Shown here: positions 52,449 to 64,000 of the stretch, piece after piece
Numbering within the stretch: the first letter of the stretch is position 1
How the letters are laid out: each line of letters begins with the position of its first letter
From: Syngnathus acus
Lineage: Eukaryota; Chordata; Actinopteri; Syngnathiformes; Syngnathidae
Assembly (NCBI RefSeq): GCF_901709675.1
Contig: NC_051097.1
Location: forward strand, 8,906,039-8,970,038
DNA: 64,000 nt
Direction of reading: 5' to 3'
Notes under the pieces: generated by a model
What the model saw: only the letters and a program-made list of their open reading frames with translations
What the model was told of the DNA's origin: nothing
Database searches by the model: none
Made by a program: the position numbers and the translations under genes

Positions 52449-55262
52449 TAGCCATCCAAAAAAATAACACGTTCCCCCTTTTTGGTTGTGACAAATACCG
52501 AGTCAATTGTCTCCCATTCTGCACATCTTGCAGCGTCATCTAATGAGAGCAGACAGTTTGCATAAATGGCTAATTTTAATCACTTAGGAGAGAGCGCTCT
52601 AAAAAGCGGGTGCGAAGCCTAAGGGATGCGTCTCGTCCCAAATCATTTTTTTTTCTTTTAACTGCAGAGAAAGAAAGAAATGAATTCAGAATCTTCGGGC
52701 ATTTTGCTTTTATCAAGCGAAGCCTAATTGTTTTTATGTATATTTTTGAAGCAGTTCATCAACCTTTCTAAAAAAAAACAAATCAATAGAGCAATTTGGA
52801 AAAAGACATCAAGTTCCTGGGGCCATTGTCATTTTTATGTTTGCTTTCCCGTGTCGACATCTAGAAGTGCAAACCAATTATCATGACATCAACACAGCAA
52901 AAACACGTCAATAGTTCCAGTGGTGATTTTTATAATGGCGGGGGAAAAAAAAAAACCTCCCATAGATTGCTTCAATTTGCTGACTAAATAAATTAACAGG
53001 CTGCTCCATCTAAATTGCCAACCTAGGATAGAAATGGAGGTAAAAAAATACAAACATTGCCGCGTCTGCCCCAAAAGATGCTAGCCCACCGGGCATCCAC
53101 CTTGCGTTCCGGATGGCCTCTTCAGCCCTGCTGAGAAGAATAGCAGGTTTCTTTCTTTTCAAACACGACTAAAAAAGGCCAAGCTGTTAATTGTCTAAGT
53201 GAGGGCACAGTGTTGCTACCATTTTTTTTTTTTTATACGCTAAGTAGAAACTTGCTAATGAGGATTCTCACAAGAACACGTCTGTTCTTGGAATTAGAAA
53301 CATTTCCATAGTAACAGAATATGAACAGATGAATCCCGTGATTAAATTAATAATACTTCATAGTCGTTTCCAGAATTTGAGGTTATCAAAAGAAACATAG
53401 AAAGAAAAACATGAGTTTGTATTTGCACAATGGGACAGGTCTCGGTGAGTTTTTCCACATGATTGAAACAGTTTAAGGCATATTGGAGTTTCCCCGACGT
53501 ACTCGCACAGCGCCAACAGGCAGAGCTGCGTCGAGAATAAATTGTGCAAATTCATGCGCACCAACAGATTGAATCCGAGATTGAAGCCGGCGGGATCTTG
53601 CTTGCCGAGTTGTAAATCTAAATGCATCTGATATGTTCTGCCGAGTCTAACGCCTGGAAAATCAAATGTATCCTTTTTAAAGGCTTTTCTGTTTTCCCTT
53701 TAGGAAAGCACATTACCCACAAGATACATAGTTGTGTATTATTCATTCACTATCAACCTAGAGACAGAATAAATAGTTCTCTGCATCAAAATCTCAGGAG
53801 TGTATCAGAAATTAATACAATTCTGGAACTCGCTGACAGATTGTCGTACAGAGTTGTGTCTAATATTGATGTGGAAGCGCTTTGGAAGATGGATGGATGA
53901 TATTCACATAGTTATGTATTCCAATTTTTTTTTTTCAATTTGAGGAATTTTGATGCCAAGCTCCTTGGCGGCAATCACCAGAATTTCCCCAAGTGGCTTC
54001 CCCTTGAGATAATGAAGTGTGACGAATTAGTAGGTAAGAGTGTAAAAAGAAAGTCACTTTTGAGAAAAGCTCTCTCGGGAATGACAGCTTTCCATTTTTC
54101 TCCGTAAAGCCAAAATGATTCCTACCTAGTATGATCACACTTTCACTACTCTATGCTCAACCTCTTCACACAAACAAAATATCCACCAATAATGCATTAC
54201 TATTTACTCACTTCATTTGCTCTGCTGTGATTGGACGATAAATTTCCTCATCTACAAATGACCCGCTGTTGTGCGGTTTGTTTACATGTGCTTAGCTAGC
54301 GACTAGTATAGAATAATAGTCCATTAGCTCCATTAATTTTTTTTCAAGTCTAAAAAAATATCTATTTTTTTAGATAAATAATACAGGTTGTCTAACTTAC
54401 TAATGGCCATGATTGTATGTGCTGGATGCTGCTGTGCTTCAGGCCTCAACTGAACTCAACTAGAATTTCAACACGGCCAGTCTGACTGAACACGAGATGA
54501 GCACCGAGGTTTTCGTATGTGTCAAAGGACTTTGTCAGCTGTGATGGAGGTTTTTTTTTTTCCGCAAACATCGCCCCCGGGCACTCTGGAAGCTTCACAT
54601 TTCAATTTTGGGAGCAAAGGATGACTCATTATAATGCAAAATGGTTCGCTGTAATTAGAGGGATGAAGGGTGTCTTACTATGGGCCAGCCACACGTGTTT
54701 TATTCATATGGAAAAAAAAAAATGGGTTGAACCCATCTTCAACTCTTCCATTCCCGGATGAAAAACTCTCTTGTTAGCGTGACCCGTGAGCCGACATCTT
54801 TCTCCTCTACCCGCTCACTTCCTGCCAGAGGACATTAGCGCGACACCAAAGCCTGTCTCTTAAATCTATACCCTCGTGAGTACTCTCTCCCCTCTCATTC
54901 ATCAGCCGTCTCCGCATGTCAGGCCAAGTCGGCGTAGCGGCTCGCCTCGTCCGCGTGCTCGAAGCCCGCCAGTGAGGTCACAACCTGGCTGAGCTTCACC
55001 GTGACTGGCAGGCGGGATGGAGCTGCTCGGCCTCTCTTGGCAGGGGCAGAATGAATTCGAAAAAGGCTTTGACAGAAGCCATCTGGCTCTGTTGCAGCAG
55101 CCTAACGGGAGCGACAGCAGCATTTAAATGTCCATTCAATGTGTCATTGTGTCATCACTTTTTAAAAACCCATTACTGTTGTTTTTTTCATTTATTTTAT
55201 TTTTTTCACCCAGCTTTGGCCCTGCAGTGTACATATTGCCTAAATCACATAACCAATAGAGT

Positions 55263-55550
55263 AAAAAGCCACATATAGGGATGATTCACACATTTACACA
55301 ATGAAAGATAAAACTGACAACACCACTGCCACCTAGTGTAGTGGATGTGTCATTACAATTTATTCGAGTATGGCCCCAAAAAGTTCCCCGAGGTCAGGTT
55401 CCGCAAAGTTATTACAAAAAAGCCACATATAGGGACGCTTCACACATTTACATAATGAAAAATAAATCTGACAATGAGAACGCCACTGCCACCTAGTGTA
55501 GTGGATGTATAATTACACTTTACTCTAGTATGGCCACAAAAAGTTATCAC
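55263..55550. repeat. Two-copy tandem repeat, about 150 bp per unit, each with a CTCF-like site
   Basis: Unit 1 (55263-55415) and unit 2 (55416-55550) share AAAAGCCACATATAGGGA, TTCACACATTTACA, the block GCCACTGCCACCTAGTGTAG and AGTATGGCC. A few substitutions and a small insertion separate them. Each contains CCACTGCCACCTAGTGTA (55323-55340 and 55483-55500), the reverse complement of a CTCF core CACTAGGTGGCAGTG. Confidence 0.85.
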
Positions 55551-56539
55551 AACAGTCATGTCACTCATTCATTTCCCCTCAGAGGACGTCCCAAAGCAAA
55601 AAAGAGCAAAGCCCTCCCCATCCTTGCTTCATCGCCGGTAGAAAAATGTCACCACTAATCCCGCAACCTATTAAATCACCACCATTTTTTTTTAGGACAG
55701 TGCTGTGCAGAAACAGTGACAGGAGAGATGATGTATTGCAGTACTCACACACGCACGCACACACACACGGGCACCAGAAACTCAAATAGAAACAAACCAA
55801 GCATAAATACTTGTGCAGCATCATGACCGGGTACAGAATCAGCGCCGTCATCTGCCATAAAACACCTCAATTTTCATTAACCCTGACGTGGACATGGAGA
55901 ACAAGGTAGACAAGTGAATTTACGGTTTGGGCCTTCTGAATGCTTTATGACTCCAAAGCTGAAGCCGGTTACTCAGTCAAAGCATTCATAATTCATAATA
56001 ACTGCAGCGCCTTGGCTTGATAGCAAATTTGCCGACATGCTAACATGGATAGATGCGGGACATTTCATTAGGTACTCCTGCTAATGAGGTCAGTTACATC
56101 TGCAAAAGTGACACTGGCACAGCGGTATTTAAAAAAAAAAAAATCCATTTGACTTCAATTGCATTCATTTAATATTTCCCATTTATTATTTGTTGCATTA
56201 CCTTCAAATTCCAAACTAGATACTAACAGGCATATGCAGTGCAAGCAAAAATCCATTTGAGAAAAAAAAAATCCTCCACACTGCATCATTTCTATCCCCA
56301 AACAGGATATTTGAAATTTGCTGAGCTAAGCAACTTATTATACCCACTCAATGCTAATGATATCCACTGTAATGGTCTACATCTGGATGTTAGAGAGGAT
56401 TTGGGGGGGATTATTTACTATTTACATTTTCATTTAATTGGATCATCACACTCTTCTTCAGCTGGGTAAAAAAAAAAAAATTGCATAAGCTTGCACCAAT
56501 TCTACAGAGACAAAACCGCAGCCTCACGCACTTCCCACT

Positions 56540-56713
56540 TACCGTAATTTTCGGACTATAAGTCGCACCGGAGTATAAGTCGCACCAGCCATAAAATGCC
56601 CAAAAAAGTGAAAAAAACCCATATATATGTATATAAATCGCTCCTGAGTATAAGTCGCCCCCCCACCCAAACTATGAAAAAAAACCGCGACTTATAGTCC
56701 GAAAATTACGGTA
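56540..56713. mobile_element. Palindromic MITE, copy 2 (reverse orientation)
   Basis: 174 bp, the reverse complement of the element at 11266-11437 with only about one substitution and one poly-A/T length change by eye. It has the same TACCGTAATTTTCGG termini and no coding capacity. Confidence 0.85.
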
Positions 56714-57734
56714 CTCACTTTCTCCTTCTTTCCTTCTCCCCCCCACCTCCATCCAATTTCCAGCTTTCCATCTTCATCCACTTTTCTAAATGAATCTCAC
56801 TAAAGGATTTGGCTGTTGTGCGCCCGAGCGGGAAAAAGAGGCAGCAAATTTGCACCGACAAATAAACAGTAGTTGCGAAACAGTCAAACAAGACGGAATA
56901 TTTCTAAAATATCGATTTGTGTGATCTGTGTGTGAACTGAGAGGCCCCTTCTGTGGCAATTGTCTTCATTAGCCGCCAAATTAAGGTGAGTGACAGGCTT
57001 AGGGCAGCTCGATAGGATGGCCAAATCCGCCGGGACGGCTTTTGGCGTCTTCTGGAGATGTTTACGTTTCACCCCTACTATCCGAAATATTCTCCTTTCT
57101 AATCATTTATTCCTCCTTGATGTGTCGCTTGGAGCGATCGCAAATTGCTTGATCTTCACTGCGAGTAGTGCAATCAGATGGACCATTGTATCACAGCGTC
57201 TTGGTGTGATCTGGGTCTAATGAGGCTGGAAACCAGCTGCTCTCGCTTGCTTTTGTGAATAATAGATGCGACGGGGCCGCGTTTTACGTCGGTCACGGAC
57301 AGGTTTCTTCAGTTCTCTGTTGAGGGGAAAAAAAAAAAATCTACCGTGTGCTTGCAGCATTAAAAAAAATGAGCCTAGCGCCACTCTGCCTAATAAAAGC
57401 ACTCTGTTTAATTGACAGCTGTCAATGATTTGCTGAGGTGCTGACTCTGAAGCATCCTTGAGGGACGAGTTCCTCGTTGCAACACTTTTACGCTAACCGG
57501 CATGAATAAATCACGGCGCCGCTCAATCTCCATTTCTTCATCAGCAAACTTCTTGCTCCCGTGGCACAATTTCTTACCGCTGCGTTTTAATTTTGGGATC
57601 CGGTTAGGGAAGTGGTCCTACGTGACCCCGCCCCCACCCATCTGATTCAAAATGGTGGCTGCAGCTCGCCAGTACTTATTTAGCTTCACACCAAGATGAG
57701 TTCTGCTGGTGTGCTCTTCTCATCTGCCGTCCAT

Positions 57735-60708
57735 CTATGAGCCAATCTGAGATAAGGGAGAGGGAAAAGAAATATACATAGAAATGAAAATAAGATTAGA
57801 TGACTCAAGATTAGATTTTAATAAGATCACATGTCACATAATAATAAGAGGAAAATCCACAATATTAGTTCGTCAAACTATGATAACTTACCTCCTCCCT
57901 TTCCCGTCTCCTCCTCTTCTCAGCTTCCACCATGCTGAAGAAGTCCTGCTCGGCTCTGGCAATAAGTTGCTCGGGAGTCTCCTCACGCTCGGCCGCGTCT
58001 CGGCCCGCTTCGTCCTCTCGGCTCTGCTCGGAGCGACTCCTTTCCTTCAGGCGCAGTTCTTTCTGACGAGCTTCCAGGATCTTCTCTCGCTTGGCCTCTC
58101 GCTCTAACATCTGCGTGACACAAAGATGTTTCTTGATCTTCTGGAATGACCATTTCTTTTGGAAGCAAGCTGATTTTCTCACTTCAGCCATAAGACTTTT
58201 TTCATTCTTCTGGAGGTTGGACAGTCCGGAGCAGATCTCCAGTATTGTAGCAGAACCCTGCTGAGAACCGCAAGCCACCAGGCGTCCGCTCTCATGCAGA
58301 CGCAAGCTATACAGAGCTTCATCACACACCTGGGAAAACAAAACTTGATTCTCTCACCAAAAAATCCTCGAGGCGAACGCGGGACAAACGAGTGTACCTT
58401 CACACTCAGCGTGGGCTCGGTCTGCTTAAACAAGACGTCCCAGATGTCCAGCACGCCATCCATCTTCACGGTGAAAAAGACAGAGGGTCTAATAGGACTC
58501 CAGCAGGCATCTGTCAGGCACGACATCTGGTATCTGATCAAAGCAAAGATGTCAACATGGGACTTGGCCGAGACAAAACAAACTGCTGTGAGGACACGTA
58601 ATAATGTCAGAAATTTACAGAACAAGAATAATTAAAAAAAGAAGAGTTACAACAATACTGAAAGCAAAATTAAATGGTTTCTTTCTTAGTTGTTTTCAAA
58701 GAATCCAGTCAGGCTTGCAATATTGATTCTTGGAAATGAACTAGTAACCTACTTCGTCCACATGATGGACGACTCCTTAATGTCCTCGGACCAAATTCGA
58801 GCCCTCCAGTCCCCCACAGTGAGGAAGTTTTTGGGGAAGAAAGGATTCCTCTGCAGGGCGTAGACGGGTCCGTGGTGGCAGTCGTAGGTACAGACTATCT
58901 TCTCAGCTGGAGTCTTTGCCTTCCTGTTACAGGACACCACAGTGCCCTGCTCGGTCCCCACCATGAATTTGGTTGGCTAGAGAGACAAGAGGACATTTGT
59001 CAGGACAGACTTAGACACGGTCTTGTTTAGCTGAAACAAAACCCACCATGGTGGGTTCAAACTCCAGAGAGATGGCTCCCAATGCCCGATCTAGGTTTCC
59101 TTCCCGACCCATGTCCAGAATTAACTGCTCTGTAGGCTCACTCAGCCGACGGACGTCCCACCATAGGACCTGGCAGAAACCGTAAAGTTCAGACCGTCTA
59201 GCTGGACGCCCCTGAGAGTCGATTCAGATTTACAGACCTGTCCATCGGTGGATGCAGAGAAGGCTTCTGTCCCGGTCTTGGATTGTAACCAAATGGCTTT
59301 GTAGACTGGATCCCTGTGACTCTGCTCCAGAGAGGAAACATCTGTGGGCTGACTGCCTTTACGGGTGTCCCAGAACACTAAAACCAAACCAAAGATAAGA
59401 AGTCTGTCAATCGATATGCTGGACTAGGTCTGGTAGCCAGTCTGGTGTGTAGCCTAGCCCAAAGTCATCCGAGATAGGATAAGTGTTCTGAACCCACCGA
59501 TCTGTCCATTGTAGCTCCCGCCGACAAGAGTGTGCGGATCTTTGGGATTGTAGTCCAAACAGACAAGAGGAGACGCCGGCTTCAGGGTCAGCTCAGGCTT
59601 GTTGGGATTCTCTGGAAAGCACATAAATATCCAAATGACTGGACCGTCTTTGTCTGTCTTTCTGTCTGTCCATCACACTGACCCAGGTCCCAGATGTATG
59701 CATCCGGGCTCATGTCTGTAGAAGCTTTCTGGAACTCCAAGCATGAGTAGGCAGCAGCCAGTTTCCGTCCCCCGTCGGGGTGCCAGGACAGACAGGTGAC
59801 GGTTCGCTTCACCTGGTTCGGATCTCTGTTGAAGCAATCCAAAGTGGAAGTTTGATATCTAAAAACCTGTAAAAGGAAAAGCTCCCGTGGGAACCGTATG
59901 TCATTAAATACCTGAAAACATTGATGGTCTTAGCAGATGGCGGTTCCTGACTTTGGTCCCGTGGCTCTTCATCTTCAAAGTACTTCTGGTAGATGTCAAC
60001 GGCGGTGTTCTGTCCAACGCAGTGCCCTATAACCTGAACCCAACAGAGATGACATTACAGAGTACAAGACCATTTTAGAGGCTGTGAGGGACAACAGAAG
60101 CTCTTACATCGCCAAGTTGCATGAGGCTGTTCAAGTAGTTCTCATCTTTCTCAACCTTCTTCCTGAAACGAATGGTTTGCTCCATCTCTTGGGGGTTAAT
60201 GTCTTTGGGCCACCCCCCTTCCACGTGGTTTATTCCACGGCTTTCTGATTCAAACCTCTCTGTGTTTACCTGGAAAGTAAACACAATCAACCACTAGTTT
60301 AACACAAAACATGTTTTTTTATGGTCTAGTGATGATTATTCATTAAAAAATTCCATCTAGAATGGCCAAAGCTGACTCAGCATCAATGGCATTATTTTTC
60401 CTAATATAGCTAATAATATAATTTTGACGTTTGGAAATAATTTAAATACATTTTATTAATATTGAGCTGCATTTAGCACAGCAAATAAGTTTTTAAAGGT
60501 TAAGCTTTCAATGCTGGAAGACAACCTGGTGTTCGGACATGTCCCTCGAACACTGCAGCGCCTGAGCGCTCCTGCTTCTCGTCATGAACTGCAGCGCAAG
60601 GTCCAAATCAGGAGGTACGTCCGCAAGAAGTTCCGCCGGTCGGTCAGAAAAAAGACATTGGCGGCCAAAATCCCTGCGGGGCTTTGTGTACTCATGGACA
60701 ATCTCCAT
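57735..60708 (-). CDS. dnai2: Axonemal dynein intermediate chain 2, complete
   Basis: WD-repeat intermediate chain of the outer dynein arm in motile cilia and sperm flagella; loss in humans causes primary ciliary dyskinesia. Twelve exons on the minus strand: 60708-60526, 60269-60108, 60033-59912, 59825-59683, 59611-59498, 59377-59238, 59169-59047, 58976-58753, 58533-58398, 58329-58183, 58110-57892, 57746-57735; 1725 nt, 574 residues (human 605). The start [18 protein letters not shown] matches DNAI2. Further family blocks are [111 protein letters not shown] and [12 protein letters not shown] repeats fill about residues 170-500, followed by a charged helix. The last exon adds only Ile-Gly-Ser before TAG, so the acidic tail of mammalian DNAI2 is shortened. 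The first donor (CAG|GTTGTC) is weak. Confidence 0.96.
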
Positions 60709-60776
60709 CTTATTCAATCAACCCGAAAAACAGTCAACAAAACTCAGGGAAAAGACGCAGCAAGAATGGCGTCCTC

Positions 60777-60789
60777 GTCTCCTAGCAAC
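60777..60789. promoter_or_regulatory. RFX X-box-like site upstream of dnai2
   Basis: GTCTCCTAGCAAC fits GTNRCC-N-RGYAAC loosely on the left half and perfectly on the right half. It is 69-81 bp upstream of the dnai2 ATG, the usual place for an X-box in a motile-cilium gene controlled by RFX and FOXJ1. Confidence 0.55.
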
Positions 60790-63138
60790 GCAGTGGACCC
60801 GGAAGTAGGCGCAGTAGATTTATTCAACTTTACAAAATATTTCAAATACTGTCATGAGTTAGTGACAATGGCCATTTTATTTCAGTTTCAACTCTGTAGA
60901 GTTTGTGTTGGTCTGTTGAGTCACTTTTCATAGACCAAAAATCAATTTCCCGTCTTGCTGTATGTTTATTATTATTATTACAAGGACAATTATATTGCCA
61001 AGTGACTTTATGCTAAGTGAATACCAAAGTGGTGTAAAGTCTCCTCCAATCACCACAGTGGAGCAACTTTTGCGCCGTCAGTGCAGGATAAATTCGTGTG
61101 TGACTAATGACAAATCTTGTTCAATCATATCATCTTTCTTCCAGACCACGAGCAGAGGGCATAAATGACAAGGATGCCGCGGAGAGAAAGCGAATACAAA
61201 TGAACACTGCTGAGACTTCTGCAGGACTAATTAATGATAATTGTGATGAATTATGTGCAAGGGGGAGTTTAAACATTCCATCTGGAAAGGAGGTTCACAG
61301 ATGGCTCACAGAAGAAATTTCTTCTTGTAAACCACCCTACCAAGCTTGCTTTATTATTTATTATTTATTTTATTCATTATTATTATATTTATTGTTATAT
61401 TTGTTTTTATATTTATTTATTTATATACATGTATTTTTTATGATTAGTTTTATTTTATTATTTATTTATTATGATTTATTATTTACGAACGTGAGCCCAT
61501 CCCTCTTTGTCCTCTCGTGAAAGGGACGTGAATGTAACCCTATAGCAAAAAAAAGTTAGTCAGTCAGTCCATAACTGATTCCAGGGGTGACTTGGTGTCA
61601 GACTAAGCCCCCATTCAATGCAGAACTAAAATGTCATCATATTCACATATTGACGTGTCTGTGAAAAACATCGAATGACATTTAAACAAAGAAACAGTAT
61701 TGAGTGAGTTTTCTGTACACACCTCATTAATGCATTTCTCTGGACAAAAACAAAGCCAAAAGGCCTCGATTGACTGAGGGTGGGTAGATTACCAAGTCAT
61801 ATTTATTTGGTGGAGGTTATTTTCACAGCTGTTTGTGTTTGTGGATGCTGCCCATGCAACTTTTGAGAGCAACACTGTTTATGTTTCTAAAGAAGGATAG
61901 TGTGATCTCATTTACACTTTCTCAATTTATAGTCATTTACACAGTAATGAGGTCGCTTCTAGCAACTCTAAAAAATACATCTCTGAGTTCAGGCTCTGAA
62001 AGTGCAAAATTAACCAGCTAAATCAGTTTTAGTGAGCATGTTGTTTTTCCCGCTTCCAGTATGCAGTTAAGAATACAATAGTATGTGTCCTGCACTTCCG
62101 CATGAGGTTGTTGGTTTTACTCAACAACTGTTAAAGTCTTAATGGAAAAACACTCATCCGTTTTATCTCTGTGACCTTATTTTTGGAGCAAGAGAATATC
62201 AGCGCAACCCCAAGACATTTTAGAATGGTGATAACACAACAATATTAAAAAAAAAAAAAGCAATATTCAGTTTAACAACATGAAAGCCAATATGGTTTTA
62301 TGTCCAAACTGAGCAACTTGGGCCTCCTCTCAAGTGAGTGAGTGAGTGAGTCATCATCCTGCTTTGCTTGGAAAACACAAAACCAATCCTGCCAACTAAT
62401 GTGCCATTGCATGAACAGCTTCTTTTAAATACCCAAATGCTATCTATTAGATTCAAATTGATCAAAACTTTTGTGAAGCATCGAACGAGGTATTTGCTTC
62501 GAAAAAGAGTTCACCTCGTGATATTTTAGTTTTAGTGCCCTCTGCTGGCAAAATGTAATACTGCAGTAGACAGCTTTGAAATTTTAGGTGCATGCACGCA
62601 CACTCAATACGTCAATATAATACAAATAAAATACATGTTCTAAAAATAAAACAAATATATAGAATTTATTTTGTAGTTTGACGAAAGGAAACACTCATAT
62701 CACCTTTGGGCATGTGACGTCATCGCACACTAAGCCCGCCCCCTTACTCGCTTACAGGTAAAAATGAAACAAAACTAAAATCGTTAAAAGAAAAGCTCTA
62801 ATTCCTTAACTCATTCGTGACGACGCCATGAATGGAGCGTGAGTGTTCGATTTTATTCTTCAGAAGTTGGTTTTTAGGTTCTACATTAGTTGACGGAAGT
62901 CGTGTCCTTTGTTTGCCTTTTGCCACGGCCGCGCGCACACACGAACGCGCTCGTGTACAGGTGAGCTCAGCCTCACTCCACATACTAAAATGTCTCTTTA
63001 GGTGTAAAACAGCAGCCAGGTTTTTGGTGCTTTGAAGAGAAATAGAGTCGCTTCTGGCTTCTCTATTTGGTGGAACAGGTGGTGGCATTTAAGACTGCTA
63101 TAGTTGCTACTTTCCGCAACAACAACAATTCAGAGAAT
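60790..63138. other. dnai2-syntaxin intergenic region and syntaxin 5' region
   Basis: About 2.3 kb. It includes AT-rich low-complexity DNA (61350-61487, TTTAT-type), a (GTGA)n run (62334-62351) and a reverse CTCF-like site (62535-62550). A somewhat GC-richer stretch (62900-62960), with a donor-like CAG|GTGAGC after 62959, may be a 5' untranslated exon of the syntaxin gene. Confidence 0.45.
62535..62550 (-). promoter_or_regulatory. CTCF-like motif, reverse orientation
   Basis: GTGCCCTCTGCTGGCA; the reverse complement reads TGCCAGCAGAGGGCAC, a strong CTCF core. It lies upstream of the syntaxin gene. Confidence 0.45.
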
Positions 63139-63930
63139 ATGGCACATGCAGCCAGAGGCAAAGTCGCCATGGAGGACTTTTTCAAAACGGTTAGTCTGCA
63201 CCTGTTCATGTTTTTCCACATTTGGGCTCTTTTGACCAATCTGTGTTTGTAGGTAGGGGAGCTGAGGAGCCTCATACAAAAGATGACCTGTCAAGTGGAT
63301 GAAGTAGACAAAAGACAAAGTGCCCTTCTTGCTTCCTCCAACCCAGACAAAAGTAAGTCTTGCTTTTGTGTGTGTTCCCGATGCTCCATAATTACTGAGC
63401 ATGCAGTTGCAAAAATAGACTTACTCAAAGCATCATTTCACTGCACTTCTTCTCAGGATGCAGAGAAGAGTTGGACTTGCTTAACAACAAGATCAAGGCT
63501 GATGCAAATTTGTTCCGAGACAAGTTGAAGAGTGAGTGAAAATGCATTTTAGCACCAAATGTTCACAATATTAGCACTAGTTGCATCATGGTATTACACA
63601 ATTCAACAAGAGGGCTGTTTGTTAAACAAAAAAAAAAAACACGTGTACAGTTTTTTAGGCGTCATTGTTTACGGCCCTGACCGTTGCTTTGCACTTCCTC
63701 GTATTCCTTTCCGATATTAAATGCGCAAATATTTGTTTTGCAAATGGTGTCGTTTGCTAGACAAGGAAAACGAGTCCGTCCAAGATGAAGGGGGGGTAAC
63801 CAAATGTTTCTGCTTACCCTGTAAACCATTTCAATGTTGTGAATGTTTTCCTTTAGCATTACAGGAGAGTTTCTCGGCGGACTGCAGCAGCAATGGCACC
63901 TCCGTAATGCAACGCATTCACAACAATCAG
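63139..63930 (+). CDS. Syntaxin (STX1/2/3 class, probably stx2), 5' part; continues past window
   Basis: Plasma-membrane t-SNARE; only the N-terminal Habc region is present. Exons: up to 63189, 63253-63352, 63457-63531, 63857-63930, each phase-compatible. Protein wording: MEDFFKT, VGELRSLIQKMTCQVDEVD, REELDLLNNKIKADANLF, LQESFSADCSSNGTSVMQRI. This follows the exon boundaries and order of STX2/STX3 (DDFFHQ, VEEIRNSIDKITQYVEEV, KEELEDLNKEIKK, IEQSFD...GNRTSVDLRI). Human STX2 is on 12q24.33 with ULK1 and MMP17, which favours stx2. The start is uncertain: the ATG at 63139 gives a shortened N-terminus, and no exon encoding the usual MKDRL-type start is visible. The Qa-SNARE helix and membrane anchor lie beyond 64000. 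Confidence 0.8.
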
Positions 63931-64000
63931 GTTTATTTATTTATTTATTTTATTTGGGTATTTAGCCCACCTGAGCCAGGTTCACAAGAAACAAGTCACC

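Larger units (their letters stand above)
50011..57734. other. Gene-poor interval between the OFD1-like gene and dnai2
   Basis: About 7.7 kb of AT-rich DNA with no convincing coding sequence on either strand. It contains two MITEs (52013-52425 and 56540-56713), a tandem duplication with CTCF-like sites (55263-55550), a TTTA microsatellite (52424-52448) and several poly-A/T runs. Confidence 0.6.

Overview
This is a gene-bearing stretch of a vertebrate nuclear genome, almost certainly a ray-finned (teleost, probably percomorph) fish. The reasons are multi-exon genes with GT/AG introns often only 70-200 bp long, proteins clearly colinear with vertebrate orthologues, AT-rich intergenic DNA full of microsatellites, and palindromic miniature transposons of a type common in fish. 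There is no bacterial, plasmid or viral architecture. The species cannot be fixed from the sequence alone.

Layout, left to right. 1-9.9 kb (+): 3' two thirds of ulk1 (autophagy kinase), from the kinase domain to the stop at 7567, then a long 3' UTR. 10.5-12.5 kb (+): a ccdc74 orthologue, complete in six exons. 13.9-18.9 kb (+): crkl (SH2-SH3-SH3 adaptor), complete, with a GC-rich 5' region. 21.2-23.4 kb (-): a T-box gene of the Tbx6/Tbx16 group with an apparent frameshift just before its conserved C-terminus. 26.8-47.3 kb (-): mmp17 (GPI-anchored MT4-MMP), ten exons with a first intron of about 8.7 kb. 48.3-49.7 kb (+): a single-exon coiled-coil gene that I read as a truncated, LisH-less retrocopy of OFD1, divergent from mmp17. 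50-57.7 kb: gene-poor DNA with MITEs and a tandem repeat. 57.7-60.7 kb (-): dnai2 (outer-arm axonemal dynein intermediate chain), complete in twelve exons. 63.1 kb to the window end (+): 5' part of a syntaxin, probably stx2.

Most of these genes are not a functional unit. ULK1, MMP17 and STX2 are all on human 12q24.33, so part of this order is old vertebrate synteny, while CRKL, CCDC74 and DNAI2 come from other human regions. One theme does link three of them. ccdc74, the OFD1-like gene and dnai2 are cilium/centriole/microtubule-type genes, and each carries an RFX X-box-like palindrome within about 70-235 bp of its start codon. The OFD1-like single-exon gene with a near-perfect X-box about 220 bp upstream is the most novel object here. 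CTCF-like motifs on the left of the window face right and those on the right face left, which would bracket mmp17. This is a hypothesis only.

Exon coordinates were read by eye from GT/AG signals plus reading frame and protein homology recalled from known families. No alignment or database search was run.
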